A stretch of DNA of 64,000 nucleotides from Nitrosomonas sp. HPC101 (GTDB lineage: Bacteria; Pseudomonadota; Gammaproteobacteria; Burkholderiales; Nitrosomonadaceae): contig NZ_QRCC01000001.1 of assembly GCF_009833125.1 (NCBI RefSeq), positions 124,001-188,000 of the forward strand, given 5' to 3'. Below, one piece after another: positions 39,538 to 49,940 of the stretch (positions are counted from its first letter, which is position 1; every line of letters starts with the position of its first letter). The notes beneath the pieces are model-generated. The model made no database searches, had not been told where the DNA came from, and saw nothing but the letters and a program-made list of their open reading frames with translations. The translations under genes and the position numbers were made by a program.

Positions 39538-40617
39538 ATGACTTCCTTGTCACCTGATCAGATCATTCGCCAGGAAATCCTTGCACTATCAGCCTATCAT
39601 GTCCCGCCAGCAGAGAACATGATCAAGCTGGATGCCATGGAAAATCCCTATCGGCTTCCTTCATCTTTAAGCAAAGAAATCACCCGGATTACAGCAGACG
39701 CACATATCAACCGCTATCCCGATCCGAACGCCACTGCCCTCAAAAAAACGCTTCGGGCATCGCTAGCCATTCCGGATGGAATGGAAATCATGCTGGGCAA
39801 TGGTTCAGACGAAATCATCCAGATCATCATGCTGGCGGCTGCAAAGCCGGGAGCGAAGCTGCTGACCGTTGAACCCGGGTTCGCCATGTTTAAAATAATT
39901 GCCACATTGACGAATATGGAATACATCGGCATCCCGTTGAAACCAGATTTTTCACTGGATCTTGATACGATGCTCACGGCAATTGCACGTCACCGGCCAG
40001 CCGTCCTGTTTCTGGCCTACCCGAACAATCCCAGTGGCAACTTGTTCGACGAGATTGCTCTGGATAAAATAATTCGGGCATCCCCGGGTCTGGTTGTAAT
40101 AGACGAAGCTTATCATCCATTTGCAGGAAAAAGTTTTATCGAGAAACTCACAGACTATCCCAATTTACTGGTTATGCGAACGCTTTCAAAATTGGGATTG
40201 GCAGGGCTTCGCCTCGGACTTTTAACCGGCAGATTAGACTGGCTGCATCATCTGGAAAAATTGCGACTGCCTTACAACGTTAATGTAATTACCCAGCTTG
40301 CCGCAGAAAAAATCATGTACCACTACGATATACTCCGGCATCAGGCCGAAACAATCAAACAAACCCGGGCCAGACTCATGACTTTCCTTGAACATCTGAA
40401 AGGTGTCGAGCCTTATCCCTCTGATGCCAACTTCATTTTATTCCGGCTCGACAATGCCAGCCAGATTTTCAGGCAGCTTCAGCGACATGGTATTCTGGTA
40501 AAGAATCTTGACAACAGTCATCCCTTATTAAAAAATTGCCTCCGTGTAACAGTTGGCACACCTGAAGAAAACGATCGCTTCTGCAATACACTACAAGATC
40601 TGCTCACTGGAAATTAA
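39538..40617 (+). CDS. hisC: Histidinol-phosphate aminotransferase
   Basis: A fold-type I PLP aminotransferase of 359 residues that makes histidinol phosphate. Features are [40 protein letters not shown] and the PLP lysine in [14 protein letters not shown]. It is the first his gene of the cluster. hisG and hisD, which often precede hisC in betaproteobacteria, are not here. Confidence 0.95.
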   Translation: MTSLSPDQIIRQEILALSAYHVPPAENMIKLDAMENPYRLPSSLSKEITRITADAHINRYPDPNATALKKTLRASLAIPDGMEIMLGNGSDEIIQIIMLAAAKPGAKLLTVEPGFAMFKIIATLTNMEYIGIPLKPDFSLDLDTMLTAIARHRPAVLFLAYPNNPSGNLFDEIALDKIIRASPGLVVIDEAYHPFAGKSFIEKLTDYPNLLVMRTLSKLGLAGLRLGLLTGRLDWLHHLEKLRLPYNVNVITQLAAEKIMYHYDILRHQAETIKQTRARLMTFLEHLKGVEPYPSDANFILFRLDNASQIFRQLQRHGILVKNLDNSHPLLKNCLRVTVGTPEENDRFCNTLQDLLTGN

Positions 40618-40659
40618 TCGGGAGATTAAACAAAACGTTCCGTTTGAATCTGAATACTC

Positions 40660-41247
40660 ATGCGCAAAGCTCAAGTTACCCGCAATACTCAGGAAACACA
40701 AATTACCGTAGCAATCAATCTGGACGGCCAAGGTAAGGCACAGCTGGACAGTGGTGTTCCTTTTCTCGATCATATGCTGGATCAGATTGCCCGCCATGGC
40801 ATGATCGATTTGAATGTCACGGCCCAAGGTGACCTCCATATCGATGCACACCATACTGTAGAAGATATTGGTATCGCATTGGGTCAGGCGCTGAATCGCG
40901 CCATTGGTGACAAAAAAGGAATATTGCGTTATGGCCATGCATATGTGCCTCTGGATGAAGCGCTGTCAAGAGTGGTCATTGATTTATCAGGCAGACCCGG
41001 TCTGCAGTTCAACACGCTATTCACGCGCGCGGCTATCGGCTCTTTCGATGTCGATCTGATTCAGGAATTCTTTCAAGGCTTTGTCAACCACGCTATGATA
41101 ACGCTGCACATCGACAACCTGACCGGTAAAAATGCGCATCACCAGGCTGAATCTATTTTCAAGGCATTCGGACGCGCGTTACGTATGGCCGTAACAACCG
41201 ATCCGCGCTGTGATAACCTCATTCCATCCACCAAAGGCGTATTGTAG
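40660..41247 (+). CDS. hisB: Imidazoleglycerol-phosphate dehydratase
   Basis: This 195-residue monofunctional HisB dehydrates imidazole-glycerol phosphate. The two metal-binding repeats are visible: [19 protein letters not shown] near residue 65 and [18 protein letters not shown] near 160. It lacks the phosphatase domain of the E. coli fusion, as is usual in betaproteobacteria. It follows hisC by 42 bp. Confidence 0.97.
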   Translation: MRKAQVTRNTQETQITVAINLDGQGKAQLDSGVPFLDHMLDQIARHGMIDLNVTAQGDLHIDAHHTVEDIGIALGQALNRAIGDKKGILRYGHAYVPLDEALSRVVIDLSGRPGLQFNTLFTRAAIGSFDVDLIQEFFQGFVNHAMITLHIDNLTGKNAHHQAESIFKAFGRALRMAVTTDPRCDNLIPSTKGVL

Positions 41248-41277
41248 GTCAAAAACGCTCAAACCCCTGATACGAAT

Positions 41278-41916
41278 ATGAACTCGATTGCCGTTGTAGA
41301 CTACGGGATGGGCAACCTGAGATCGGTATCCAAAGCACTGGAACATGTCGATTCATCTACTGTGGTCACGGTAACCAGTGATCCAGATGTAATCCGATCC
41401 GCCTCACGCGTTGTAGTGCCCGGCCAGGGCGCAATGCCTCATTGTATGCAGGCTCTGGACGACCAAGGCTTGCGCGAGGTAATCGTTGAAGTCGCCCAAA
41501 ACAAACCCTTTCTCGGCATTTGTCTCGGATTGCAGATGCTGTTCGGGGAAAGCGAGGAAGGCAATACCCCGGCATTGGGTATTCTGCCAGGCAGCGTAAA
41601 AAATCTGAGAGCAAATGACGTTGCTGATGGCGGCACGCAAAAAATCAAAATCCCCCACATGGGTTGGAGCCAGGTTCACCAGACCAGAGCACATCCATTA
41701 TGGGATGGGATTGATACTGATACACGTTTTTACTTCGTTCACAGCTATTTTGTAGCAACAGACGCACCGGAAATCGTAGCAGGCAGTACCGACTACCCGA
41801 CTCCATTCACATGCGCAGTCGCCAGGGATAATATTTTTGCCACCCAGTTTCATCCGGAGAAAAGTCACTCCGCAGGACTGGCACTATTAAACAATTTCCT
41901 GAAATGGACACCATAA
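41278..41916 (+). CDS. hisH: Imidazole glycerol phosphate synthase, glutaminase subunit
   Basis: HisH is a class I glutamine amidotransferase that feeds ammonia to HisF. The catalytic cysteine lies in PFLGICLGLQMLFGESEEG near residue 80, and the His-Glu pair in ATQFHPEKSHSAGL near the C-terminus. Length is 212 residues. It is 30 bp after hisB. Confidence 0.97.
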   Translation: MNSIAVVDYGMGNLRSVSKALEHVDSSTVVTVTSDPDVIRSASRVVVPGQGAMPHCMQALDDQGLREVIVEVAQNKPFLGICLGLQMLFGESEEGNTPALGILPGSVKNLRANDVADGGTQKIKIPHMGWSQVHQTRAHPLWDGIDTDTRFYFVHSYFVATDAPEIVAGSTDYPTPFTCAVARDNIFATQFHPEKSHSAGLALLNNFLKWTP

Positions 41917-41998
41917 TCAACAGCCAGCATCGTACTACTTGGTATTTTCATCGTATGATCCATTTTTTAAGCCTGATCACTAACTTCGATAACTTCGT

Positions 41999-42745
41999 AT
42001 GCTGATTATTCCTGCTATAGATCTGAAAGACGGGCAATGTGTCCGGTTGAAGCAAGGCATCATGGAAGATGCCACCGTGTTCTCAGAAACTCCTGAAACA
42101 GTTGCTCTGCACTGGCTGGATAACGGAGCCCGTCAGTTGCATCTGGTTGATCTGAACGGTGCTTTTGCCGGCAAACCAAAAAATGGTCAGGCCATTCGCG
42201 CGATAGTCGAAGCCATTGATGGAAAAATTCCAATCCAGCTAGGCGGGGGAATCCGCGATCTGGAAACGATTGAATATTATCTGGATAACGGTATCAGCTA
42301 CGTAATCATCGGAACAGCAGCAGTCAAGGTACCCGGCTTCCTGCATGACGCCTGCTATGCATTTCCAGGCCAGATCATGGTCGGACTGGATGCCGTAAAT
42401 GGAAAAGTGGCTGTGAACGGCTGGTCCAAAGTAACTGGACACGACGTTATTGATCTCGCAAAAAAATTCCAGGATTACGGTGTCGAAGCAATCATTCACA
42501 CCGATATTGGCCGCGACGGCATGCTCAATGGTTTGAATATCGAGGCTACCGTAGAACTTGCCCGGGCACTGACTATTCCCGTCATTGCGAGTGGTGGCGT
42601 AACCAACCTAGGTGACATCAGAAAATTGTGTGAAGTCCAGTTCGAAGGCATCACAGGCGTCATCACTGGCCGGGCAATTTACCAGGGATCGCTTGACTTC
42701 AAGGAAGCGCAAACCCTGGCAGATCAGCTGGATTCAGCGAAATGA
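41999..42745 (+). CDS. hisA: ProFAR isomerase
   Basis: A 248-residue (beta/alpha)8 barrel. The general-base aspartate is in [17 protein letters not shown] at the N-terminus, phosphate-binding loops are QLGGGIRD and ASGGV, and [15 protein letters not shown] residues ([12 protein letters not shown]) carry the second catalytic Asp. It catalyses the Amadori rearrangement in histidine synthesis. The 82-bp gap from hisH holds nothing obvious. Confidence 0.97.
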   Translation: MLIIPAIDLKDGQCVRLKQGIMEDATVFSETPETVALHWLDNGARQLHLVDLNGAFAGKPKNGQAIRAIVEAIDGKIPIQLGGGIRDLETIEYYLDNGISYVIIGTAAVKVPGFLHDACYAFPGQIMVGLDAVNGKVAVNGWSKVTGHDVIDLAKKFQDYGVEAIIHTDIGRDGMLNGLNIEATVELARALTIPVIASGGVTNLGDIRKLCEVQFEGITGVITGRAIYQGSLDFKEAQTLADQLDSAK

Positions 42746-42828
42746 TTGCTCTCACTCATAAAAATTTGCCCGTATTGTGCTCTTCATCCCCTTCCCTTTT
42801 CTATCCGACTTCTGACGAGCCCTGACCC

Positions 42829-43605
42829 ATGGGATTAGCCAAACGTATTATCCCCTGTCTCGATATCAAAGATGGCCGGGTTGTCAAAGGTGTCAACTTT
42901 GTCTCTCTGCGGGATGCAGGAGATCCGGTCGAAATTGCCCGCAGCTATAACGAACAGGGTGCTGATGAACTGGTTTTCCTCGATATCACCGCAAGCGTAG
43001 AAAACCGCGATTTGATCCTGCATATTGTGGAAAAAGTTGCCTCACAGGTTTTTATTCCGCTTACAGTGGGAGGGGGTGTTCGCAAAACCGAAGACGTACG
43101 CAGACTGCTGAATGCAGGCGCCGACAAGGTCAGTATCAATACTTCTGCGGTATTGAATCCAATGCTGATCAAGGAATCAGCAGATCATTACGGTTCTCAG
43201 TGCATCGTAATTGCCATTGATGCCAGACAAGTATCTGATAGAAGCGTCGAGTTGCCACACTGGGAAGTGTTTACCCACGGTGGGCGCAAATCAACTGGGA
43301 TTGATGCAGTGGAATGGGCGCAAAAGATACAGTCCCTGGGTGCCGGAGAAATTCTGCTGACCAGCATGGATCGCGATGGCACCCGCTCCGGATTTGATCT
43401 TGTATTGACACGCGCAATCTCCGATTCAATCGACTTGCCGGTGATTGCCAGCGGAGGTGTGGGCAGCCTGGATCATCTGGTGGACGGTATCTTACAGGGT
43501 CACGCCGATGCAGTACTGGCAGCAAGCATTTTCCATTATGGCGAATACAGCATTCGCCAAGCCAAGGAATATTTGTTATCACACGGTATAGAAGTGCGTT
43601 TGTAA
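42829..43605 (+). CDS. hisF: Imidazole glycerol phosphate synthase, cyclase subunit
   Basis: HisF, the barrel homologue of HisA, makes imidazole-glycerol phosphate and AICAR using ammonia from HisH. Catalytic aspartates lie in [14 protein letters not shown] (residue ~11) and [14 protein letters not shown] (~130). LTVGGGVR and [12 protein letters not shown] bind phosphate. Length of 258 residues is normal. Confidence 0.97.
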   Translation: MGLAKRIIPCLDIKDGRVVKGVNFVSLRDAGDPVEIARSYNEQGADELVFLDITASVENRDLILHIVEKVASQVFIPLTVGGGVRKTEDVRRLLNAGADKVSINTSAVLNPMLIKESADHYGSQCIVIAIDARQVSDRSVELPHWEVFTHGGRKSTGIDAVEWAQKIQSLGAGEILLTSMDRDGTRSGFDLVLTRAISDSIDLPVIASGGVGSLDHLVDGILQGHADAVLAASIFHYGEYSIRQAKEYLLSHGIEVRL

Positions 43606-43729
43606 GAATCTGTTCAAGACCTGTATTCTTGAACAACCAGGATTATTTTTTCCACAATACTTTCGTATTTTGCAAGCACCCCTGAAACTGTTAAGATCAC
43701 CTTGAAAATAGAGAGATAAGGAGCAGTCA

Positions 43730-44119
43730 ATGACAGACGAATGGCTTGACACAATAAACTGGTCAGCCGACGGCCTTGTCCCTGTAATCGTACAGGACGA
43801 AAATAGTGGAAAGATTCTGATGGTAGCCTGGATGAACCGTGAAGCACTCAAACGCACAGCCGAAACAGGTGAAGCAGTTTACTGGTCCCGCTCCAGAAAA
43901 AAGCTGTGGCACAAAGGCGAAGAATCCGGTCATACCCAGGCAATCAAGGCCATCCATCTGGATTGTGACGAAGACGTGCTCCTCCTCAGCGTGGAACAAA
44001 AAGGAGGAATCGCTTGCCATACAGGCAGACAAAGCTGCTTCTTCCGTCAATTGAAAAATAAGGAATGGGTCGTTACAGAATCTGTTATTAAGGATCCGTC
44101 ACAAATTTATACCCAATGA
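43730..44119 (+). CDS. hisI: Phosphoribosyl-AMP cyclohydrolase
   Basis: A 129-residue single-domain enzyme that opens the purine ring of PR-AMP. The substrate loop VAWMNREAL and the metal-binding [29 protein letters not shown] and [11 protein letters not shown] are all present. An AAGGAG site precedes the ATG. Its stop overlaps the hisE start by four bases (ATGA). Confidence 0.97.
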   Translation: MTDEWLDTINWSADGLVPVIVQDENSGKILMVAWMNREALKRTAETGEAVYWSRSRKKLWHKGEESGHTQAIKAIHLDCDEDVLLLSVEQKGGIACHTGRQSCFFRQLKNKEWVVTESVIKDPSQIYTQ

Positions 44120-44454
44120 CAGCATCGACCATACTCCAGCGGCTGGCACGGACAATCGAAGCACGAAAAAGTGCTGATCCTTCTATCTCTTATACGGCAA
44201 AATTGCTGAACAGTACCCAGGATAAGGTGCTCAAAAAAATTGCAGAGGAAGCCGCTGAAACTATCATGGCCTGCAAAGACAATGACAGAAAACAGATCAT
44301 TTATGAAACGGCAGATTTATGGTTTCATTGTCTGATCATGCTCACCCGGCACGATATTTCGCCGGAAGATATACTGAGGGAGCTGGAACGTCGGGAAGGA
44401 ATATCCGGCATCGAAGAAAAATTATCACGATCCCAACCCAATAAAATCGAGTGA
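44116..44454 (+). CDS. hisE: Phosphoribosyl-ATP pyrophosphatase
   Basis: A 112-residue MazG-like all-alpha pyrophosphatase. [30 protein letters not shown] and [13 protein letters not shown] supply the metal-binding acidic helices. It is translationally coupled to hisI and lies one base before hinT. Confidence 0.96.
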   Translation: MTASTILQRLARTIEARKSADPSISYTAKLLNSTQDKVLKKIAEEAAETIMACKDNDRKQIIYETADLWFHCLIMLTRHDISPEDILRELERREGISGIEEKLSRSQPNKIE

Positions 44455-44455
44455 A

Positions 44456-44806
44456 ATGGAAGACTGTCTATTCTGCAAAATCATCCGTGGAGAAATCCCG
44501 GCCACCAAGATCCATGAAGATGAGGATACACTGGCATTTCTCGATATCCATCCGGCGGCACCCGTACATCTGCTGCTGGTACCCAAACAGCATATCGGAT
44601 CACTGAGTGAAGTCGACGCGAGCCATCAACCCTTACTCGGAAAAATGTTGTGGCTGGCCCCCCGGTTGGCAGCCAGTCAGGGATGTACGGATGGATTCCG
44701 AACTATTATCAATACCGGCCGAGTAGGCGGACAGGAAGTGTTTCATCTTCACCTTCACATTATTGGAGGGAAGGATCGTCTGCCCGCCATGATTCATCAT
44801 GACTAA
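44456..44806 (+). CDS. hinT: Histidine triad nucleotide-binding protein
   Basis: HinT hydrolyses purine nucleoside phosphoramidates. The 116-residue protein starts CLFCKIIRGEIPATKIHEDE and has the histidine triad FHLHLHIIGG near the C-terminus. It lies between hisE and tatA, an arrangement conserved in many betaproteobacteria. Confidence 0.97.
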   Translation: MEDCLFCKIIRGEIPATKIHEDEDTLAFLDIHPAAPVHLLLVPKQHIGSLSEVDASHQPLLGKMLWLAPRLAASQGCTDGFRTIINTGRVGGQEVFHLHLHIIGGKDRLPAMIHHD

Positions 44807-44821
44807 CCGTTCAAGGAGCAA

Positions 44822-45073
44822 ATGATGGGAAGTTTCAGTATTTGGCACTGGCTGGTTGTTCTGGCAATTGTCGTCCTGGTATTCGGGACCAAAAAATTAC
44901 GCAATCTTGGCAGTGATCTGGGTGGAGCAGTTCGTGGATTTAAAGAGGGAATGAAAGGAGCTGAAGAAGAAAACACTGCACCGCCCCCTTCCCAGCAGGT
45001 AACCGACCATTCGATCAAAAACGAAATGGAAGAAAAAGACCAGGAGAATCAGACGAACCAAACGAAAGTGTGA
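44822..45073 (+). CDS. tatA: Twin-arginine translocase subunit TatA
   Basis: An 83-residue protein with the TatA N-terminal helix ([20 protein letters not shown]) and the [20 protein letters not shown] hinge and amphipathic helix, followed by a charged tail. TatA forms the pore for folded proteins with twin-arginine signals. An AAGGAG box precedes the two tandem ATGs. It starts tatABC. Confidence 0.96.
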   Translation: MMGSFSIWHWLVVLAIVVLVFGTKKLRNLGSDLGGAVRGFKEGMKGAEEENTAPPPSQQVTDHSIKNEMEEKDQENQTNQTKV

Positions 45074-45158
45074 TCTGGCGATATGACTTTCTGCAACCAT
45101 CAGAACCGGGTTTTCCGGATAATTCTGCAGTGCGGCTCAGCGGTATTCCAGTCTGGAA

Positions 45159-45554
45159 ATGTTTGATATCAGCCTAGCCGAACTTATAGTCATTGGCATT
45201 GTGGCGCTGATCGTCATCGGGCCGGAGCGGTTACCGGCCGTTGCACGCACGGCAGGTTACTTCCTGGGACGCGCCCGGCGCTATGTCGATCAGGTCAAGC
45301 ATGATCTGCATGAAGAAATGGAGCTGGACAGTCTGAGAAAACTCAGGGATTCCATGCACGAAACTGCCAATTCATTTGAAAATTCGGTACGCAGCGAAAT
45401 AAACAAAATTCAGGAAACCATAGAAACTCGATCTGCGACCCTGCCGGATAAACAAACTCCATTTGAAAAATCTGCGGAAAATATCGAACCGATCAATACC
45501 AGTGAAACCAAAACTTCATCAACATCTGCTGAACCCCGGCAACCGAACAACTAG
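45159..45554 (+). CDS. tatB: Twin-arginine translocase subunit TatB
   Basis: The 131-residue protein has the TatB N-terminus [20 protein letters not shown], then [20 protein letters not shown] and a long amphipathic coiled region. TatB with TatC forms the signal-peptide receptor. It lies 85 bp after tatA and 91 bp before tatC. Confidence 0.95.
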   Translation: MFDISLAELIVIGIVALIVIGPERLPAVARTAGYFLGRARRYVDQVKHDLHEEMELDSLRKLRDSMHETANSFENSVRSEINKIQETIETRSATLPDKQTPFEKSAENIEPINTSETKTSSTSAEPRQPNN

Positions 45555-45645
45555 TTTCAAGGATTCAATCACTGCCGGTGATTGTGCCCTCATTCCCATC
45601 AAATCAGACAACCCAATCTAACGACAGGACGAACCACAGTAACAG

Positions 45646-46422
45646 ATGGATGACGACACTACTTTTATTTCACATCTGGTGGAATTACGCTCCCGGCTGA
45701 TCCGGACGCTTCTGGTACTGTTTCTGGGTTTTCTCCCCTGCGCCTTCTTTGCTCGAGAGTTATACAGTTTTCTGGCTTTCCCTCTACTGGAAAAGCTACC
45801 ACAAGGCGGGCAGATGATCGCCACCGAGGTTGTCACTCCTTTCTTCATCCCGATGAAAGTAGCGCTGATGGTGGCATTTCTCGTCACACTACCGCATACG
45901 CTCTATCAGCTTTGGGCATTCGTCGCACCCGGTCTGTACAGCCACGAGAAACGCCTGTTTCTGCCGCTGGTATTCATCAGCAGCCTTCTCTTCTTCATCG
46001 GTATGGCATTCGCTTACTTTGCCGTACTGCCACTGGTATTTGAGTTCATCGTCTATTTTGCGCCGGAAGGAGTCGCTGTCATGACTGACATCAGCGAATA
46101 CCTCGGTTTTGTCCTGTCTATGTTCCTGGCTTTCGGAATCACATTTGAAGTACCGGTCTTTGTGCTGATACTCATTCGAACCGGTCTCGTTTCAATCGAA
46201 AAAATGAGATCTATGCGCCGCTTTGTACTGGTAGGTGCATTCATCATTGGTGCAATTTTCACCCCACCTGATGTCATGTCACAGATCCTGTTGGCAATCC
46301 CTTTATACCTGCTCTACGAACTGGGCATCCTCCTGGCTGCCTTATCGATGAAACCATCTTCCCGGAAATCATCTCTACCCGTCACACAAAATCAGCGTAG
46401 CGATACCGGAGAAAATGAGTAG
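45646..46422 (+). CDS. tatC: Sec-independent protein translocase TatC
   Basis: A 258-residue six-helix membrane protein. Family motifs are FISHLVELRSRLIRTLLVL at the N-terminus, a substrate-binding loop with LPHTLYQLWAFVAPGLYSHE, and GIDFEVPV-like GITFEVPVFVLILIRTGLVS. It is the receptor core for twin-arginine signal peptides and ends the his-hinT-tat run. Confidence 0.97.
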   Translation: MDDDTTFISHLVELRSRLIRTLLVLFLGFLPCAFFARELYSFLAFPLLEKLPQGGQMIATEVVTPFFIPMKVALMVAFLVTLPHTLYQLWAFVAPGLYSHEKRLFLPLVFISSLLFFIGMAFAYFAVLPLVFEFIVYFAPEGVAVMTDISEYLGFVLSMFLAFGITFEVPVFVLILIRTGLVSIEKMRSMRRFVLVGAFIIGAIFTPPDVMSQILLAIPLYLLYELGILLAALSMKPSSRKSSLPVTQNQRSDTGENE

Positions 46423-46567
46423 TCAATACTTCAGTCACTACGGACCATATCTTTTTCCCATTAATCAGCAGATCTTCCTTACATCACAAATAGTTACTTG
46501 TCCCTCACTCCGGATCAGGCATTGTACCTTGACACGGCCATAGTGCTGCTATAGTCTGCGCCCCTTG

Positions 46568-46768
46568 TTTGAGGTGTCCCAGATGTATTTTCACGAGGGA
46601 TGAAACGGGAAGCCGGTGCGTACTGGAATCACCCAGCGCAATGCCGGCACTGCCCCCGCAACGGTAAATGAGTCAATGATCTGCACACGCCACTGTGCTG
46701 TAAGGTATGGGAAGGCGCAGAACCAGGGAAATACAGCTTCCGCTCATAAGTCCGGAGACCGGCCTAAA
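46568..46768 (+). ncRNA. Cobalamin (AdoCbl) riboswitch
   Basis: The btuB leader has the conserved order of a cobalamin riboswitch: GAGGTGTC, GGGAAGCCGGTG, AATGCCGGCACTGCCCCCGC with the following AACGGTAA, and AGTCCGGAGACCGGCC at the 3' side. It ends about 128 bases before the btuB start. B12 binding should reduce expression of the downstream uptake and adenosylation genes. Confidence 0.95.
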
Positions 46769-46895
46769 GCAATATCATGTTATTGCGGAGGGCAATACAC
46801 GGCACTGAATCTCATTCCTGGTATTTAATCGCCCTGCTGTTTCTCCGCAATCTGTTTACAACCCGATCATCGCGCGGGTGTGCGTGGAGGAAACG

Positions 46896-48734
46896 ATGTC
46901 CAAAAATTTTGCCCTACCTATACTGATTCTGTGGTTAGGCGCCAGTCTTTCTACCCTTTTATGGGCAGAAGAAATCAGTTATCTTGAGAAACCGGTAGTC
47001 GTTACTGCCAGCCGTACCGATCAAGCCACAGAAGATACACTTGCTTCGGTTACCGTTATTACACGAACTGATATCGAGCGCCAGCAAGCGCGCTCCATGC
47101 AAGATCTGCTGCACGGTATCGCAGGTATCAATATTGCTAATACCGGCGGACCGGGAAAATTGACCACACTCCTTCTGCGAGGGACAGAGTCTGATCACGT
47201 TCTAGTTCTGGTCGATGGCATCAGAATGGGCTCTGCTACATCCGGATTTTCTGAAATCCAGAACTACCCGGTAGAACTGATTGATCATATCGAAATTGTC
47301 CGAGGACCACGTTCCAGCCTGTACGGCCCGGAAGCCGTGGGTGGCGTAATCCAGATCTTCACACGCAAAGGCGGAAAAAAAGGACTGAAACCTACTCTCA
47401 GCTTCGGAGGTGGCAGCTACGGAACCATCAATGGCTCAGCCACTCTCTCCGGCAGTAGCGAACGCGCCTGGTTCAATCTCGGTATCAGCGGATCGGACAC
47501 CAACGGCTTCAACGCCTGCAAAGGATTTTTTAGTGCGGGATGCTTCACCATCGAGCCGGACAAAGATGGCTACCGTAACATCTCCGGCTCAGCCCGTGCT
47601 GGTTACCGTTTCGAAAATGGATTAGATGTCGAAGCCAGTTTTTTACATACTGACGGACATTATGAATATGATGGCAGCTTTCAAAACAGAACCAAGCTAG
47701 CACAACAAGTATTTGGGGGAACAGCACGCTATTCACCCTTTGAACCTTGGCGTATCACGTTAACAGCGGGACGCAGTCACGAAGATTCCGATAATTTCAA
47801 GGAAAAAATGTTCATGACGCATTACCATGCCCGGCGCGATACGCTCTCCTGGCAAAATGACATAACCGTAACTCCGAATCAGCTTTTGACCATCGGCACG
47901 GATTACCTGTACGATCATGTTAACAGCTCGGAAAAATTTACCACCACCTCACGCTATAATTGGGGTGTATTTGCACAACACCAGATTTCATTAGCTGCGC
48001 ACAAGCTGCAGCTTTCATTACGCCATGATGATAGTCAGCAATTCGGCAGCCAGGTAACCGGTGGCGCCTCCTGGGGTTATTTGTTGACTAAACAAATCAG
48101 GCTGACTGCCGGCTTTGGCAGCGCATTCAAGGCGCCTACTTTCAATGAGCTGTATTTCCCTGGATTTGGCAACCCCCATCTCAAACCAGAAAATGCCCGT
48201 ACAGTAGAACTGGGTGCAACCGGCCGGTTTGCCTGGGGCAACTGGTCACTTAACCTGTATGAAACCTGGATTGATGATTTGATCTCATTCAATGCTGCAA
48301 CCTTCGCTCCGGATAATATAGACAAGGCACGCATACAAGGGTTAGAAGCTATTCTCAACACCGAAATCAAGGGTTGGCTAATCCAGTCCAATCTCACCTT
48401 TCTGAATCCGGAGAACCGTTCCAGAGGGATGAATAAAGGCAATATTCTGCCACGGCGCAGCAAACAGGCTTTTCGGATCGATGCCAGCCGTCAGCTCGGT
48501 GACTTTGTTGTTGGGGCAATGTTTCTCGCAGAAACCAATCGCTATGATGATCTGGCAAACAGCCAGAAACTAGATGATTACGTCAAAGTCGATCTGCGGG
48601 CAGAATATCTGATCAATTCACAGTGGCGCATCCAGGGGCGAATCGAAAACCTGTTTGACAAGGACTACGAAACCGCTGCATTCTTCAACCAACCCGGGCG
48701 TAACTTTTTTGTGACCCTGCGTTATCAACCATAG
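46896..48734 (+). CDS. btuB: TonB-dependent vitamin B12 receptor BtuB
   Basis: An outer-membrane beta-barrel receptor of 612 residues that takes up cobalamin with TonB. The ATG at 46896 is chosen because GGAGG lies just before it; an upstream ATG at 46878 lacks such a site. A signal peptide ends after LLWA. PVVVTASRTDQ is a TonB-box/plug start, followed by plug motifs LLLRGTESDHVLVLVDGIRM and YGPEAVGGVIQIFTRKG, and the C-terminal barrel with RIENLFDKDYET. Regulation by the upstream cobalamin riboswitch and the downstream btuM and cobO support B12 as substrate. Confidence 0.93.
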   Translation: MSKNFALPILILWLGASLSTLLWAEEISYLEKPVVVTASRTDQATEDTLASVTVITRTDIERQQARSMQDLLHGIAGINIANTGGPGKLTTLLLRGTESDHVLVLVDGIRMGSATSGFSEIQNYPVELIDHIEIVRGPRSSLYGPEAVGGVIQIFTRKGGKKGLKPTLSFGGGSYGTINGSATLSGSSERAWFNLGISGSDTNGFNACKGFFSAGCFTIEPDKDGYRNISGSARAGYRFENGLDVEASFLHTDGHYEYDGSFQNRTKLAQQVFGGTARYSPFEPWRITLTAGRSHEDSDNFKEKMFMTHYHARRDTLSWQNDITVTPNQLLTIGTDYLYDHVNSSEKFTTTSRYNWGVFAQHQISLAAHKLQLSLRHDDSQQFGSQVTGGASWGYLLTKQIRLTAGFGSAFKAPTFNELYFPGFGNPHLKPENARTVELGATGRFAWGNWSLNLYETWIDDLISFNAATFAPDNIDKARIQGLEAILNTEIKGWLIQSNLTFLNPENRSRGMNKGNILPRRSKQAFRIDASRQLGDFVVGAMFLAETNRYDDLANSQKLDDYVKVDLRAEYLINSQWRIQGRIENLFDKDYETAAFFNQPGRNFFVTLRYQP

Positions 48735-48745
48735 GATTAAAAAAT

Positions 48746-49330
48746 ATGCTGACATTGCCATTGCGACATCAATACCTGATCGGATCGATCCTGATCGTCC
48801 TGATGATCGTCACACGTGAATATCACTTCGCCTCACTGCACAATCTGCCGGGAGCCTCCTGGGCAGTTTTTTTCCTTGCCGGCATCTACCTCAGCTCAAA
48901 CTGGTCACTATTCGGCTTCCTGGCACTTGCCTGGGCGCTTGATTCCTCGGCCTATTTCACCGTTGCAGAAAGCGAATTTTGTCTGACCTCGGCCTATGTT
49001 TTCCTGCTGCCCGCCTACAGCGCACTCTGGGCAGCCGGTCGCTGGTTCGCGACCCGCTATCAATTTTCATGGCGAGCGCTGGCACCCCTGTCCATCAGCC
49101 TGCTGATCGGAACAATCGTCTGTGAGTTGTTCTCCAGTGGAGGATTCTATTTCTTCTCCGATCAATTTGAAGAAACCACATTCACTGAATTCTGGCAGCG
49201 TGAATTGCACTACTTCCCGCTTTATCTCCAATCCTTGCTGTTGTATGTCAGTACTGCGGCTGCAATACATACCTTGTTTGTGTTAACTCATAGGACACGC
49301 CAACCACAAACTAATGTAATCGGCCAGTAA
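48746..49330 (+). CDS. btuM: BtuM-like ECF-type cobalamin transporter (S component)
   Basis: This 194-residue protein has about six hydrophobic helices and no soluble domain. It lies 11 bp after btuB and 1 bp before cobO, under the cobalamin riboswitch. A single cysteine in EFCLTSAY (residue 79) corresponds in place and context to the cobalt-coordinating cysteine (Cys80) described for BtuM of Thiobacillus denitrificans, which transports and decyanates cobalamin without an ECF module. It would move B12 across the inner membrane. No btuCD genes are seen here, consistent with a stand-alone transporter. The assignment rests on context, length and this cysteine. Confidence 0.75.
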   Translation: MLTLPLRHQYLIGSILIVLMIVTREYHFASLHNLPGASWAVFFLAGIYLSSNWSLFGFLALAWALDSSAYFTVAESEFCLTSAYVFLLPAYSALWAAGRWFATRYQFSWRALAPLSISLLIGTIVCELFSSGGFYFFSDQFEETTFTEFWQRELHYFPLYLQSLLLYVSTAAAIHTLFVLTHRTRQPQTNVIGQ

Positions 49331-49331
49331 G

Positions 49332-49940
49332 ATGGATCCCGAAACAGGCCAGTCACAACGCTATCAGTCCCGGATGCAGCGCCAGAAAGCAATCGTGGAT
49401 GCAGCGATTGTCCGTGCCAATAAAAGCAAAGGGCTGTTGCTGGTGCTGACCGGCAACGGCAAGGGAAAATCGAGTTCCGCCTTTGGTATGGCTGCCCGTG
49501 CGCTGGGACATGGCATGCGCGTGGGCGTCGCACAATTCATCAAAGGACGCTCCGATACCGGCGAGGAAGCCTTCTTCAGACAGCAGAAAAACATCGTCTG
49601 GCACGTGCTGGGGGAAGGGTTCACCTGGGATACGCAGGATCTTGCACGTGACAGAGAGACCGCCCGGCGTGGGTGGGTAGTCGTACAAACCATGCTGTGC
49701 GATACATCAATCGATCTGCTGATACTTGATGAACTCACCTACCCGCTCAAATTTGGCTGGCTGGAAATCAACGAGATCTTGGCCGATCTTCAGAACCGAC
49801 CAGCCATGCAGCATGTCGTCATTACCGGTCGTGCAGCACCGGATGTTTTGTGCCAGGCGGCCGATACTGTCACTGAAATGCGCGACGTCAAACATGCCTT
49901 CCAAACTGGTATCCAGGCACAAACCGGGATCGATTACTAA
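49332..49940 (+). CDS. cobO: Cob(I)yrinic acid a,c-diamide adenosyltransferase (CobA/BtuR type)
   Basis: The 202-residue P-loop protein has TGNGKGKSSSAFGMAARALG near residue 36, RVGVAQFIKG, LLILDELTYPLKFGW and ITGRAAPDVLCQAADTVTEM. It adenosylates corrinoids on cobalt to give the coenzyme form. It directly follows btuM, so uptake and activation are co-regulated by the riboswitch. The symbol btuR would be equally valid. Confidence 0.95.
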   Translation: MDPETGQSQRYQSRMQRQKAIVDAAIVRANKSKGLLLVLTGNGKGKSSSAFGMAARALGHGMRVGVAQFIKGRSDTGEEAFFRQQKNIVWHVLGEGFTWDTQDLARDRETARRGWVVVQTMLCDTSIDLLILDELTYPLKFGWLEINEILADLQNRPAMQHVVITGRAAPDVLCQAADTVTEMRDVKHAFQTGIQAQTGIDY

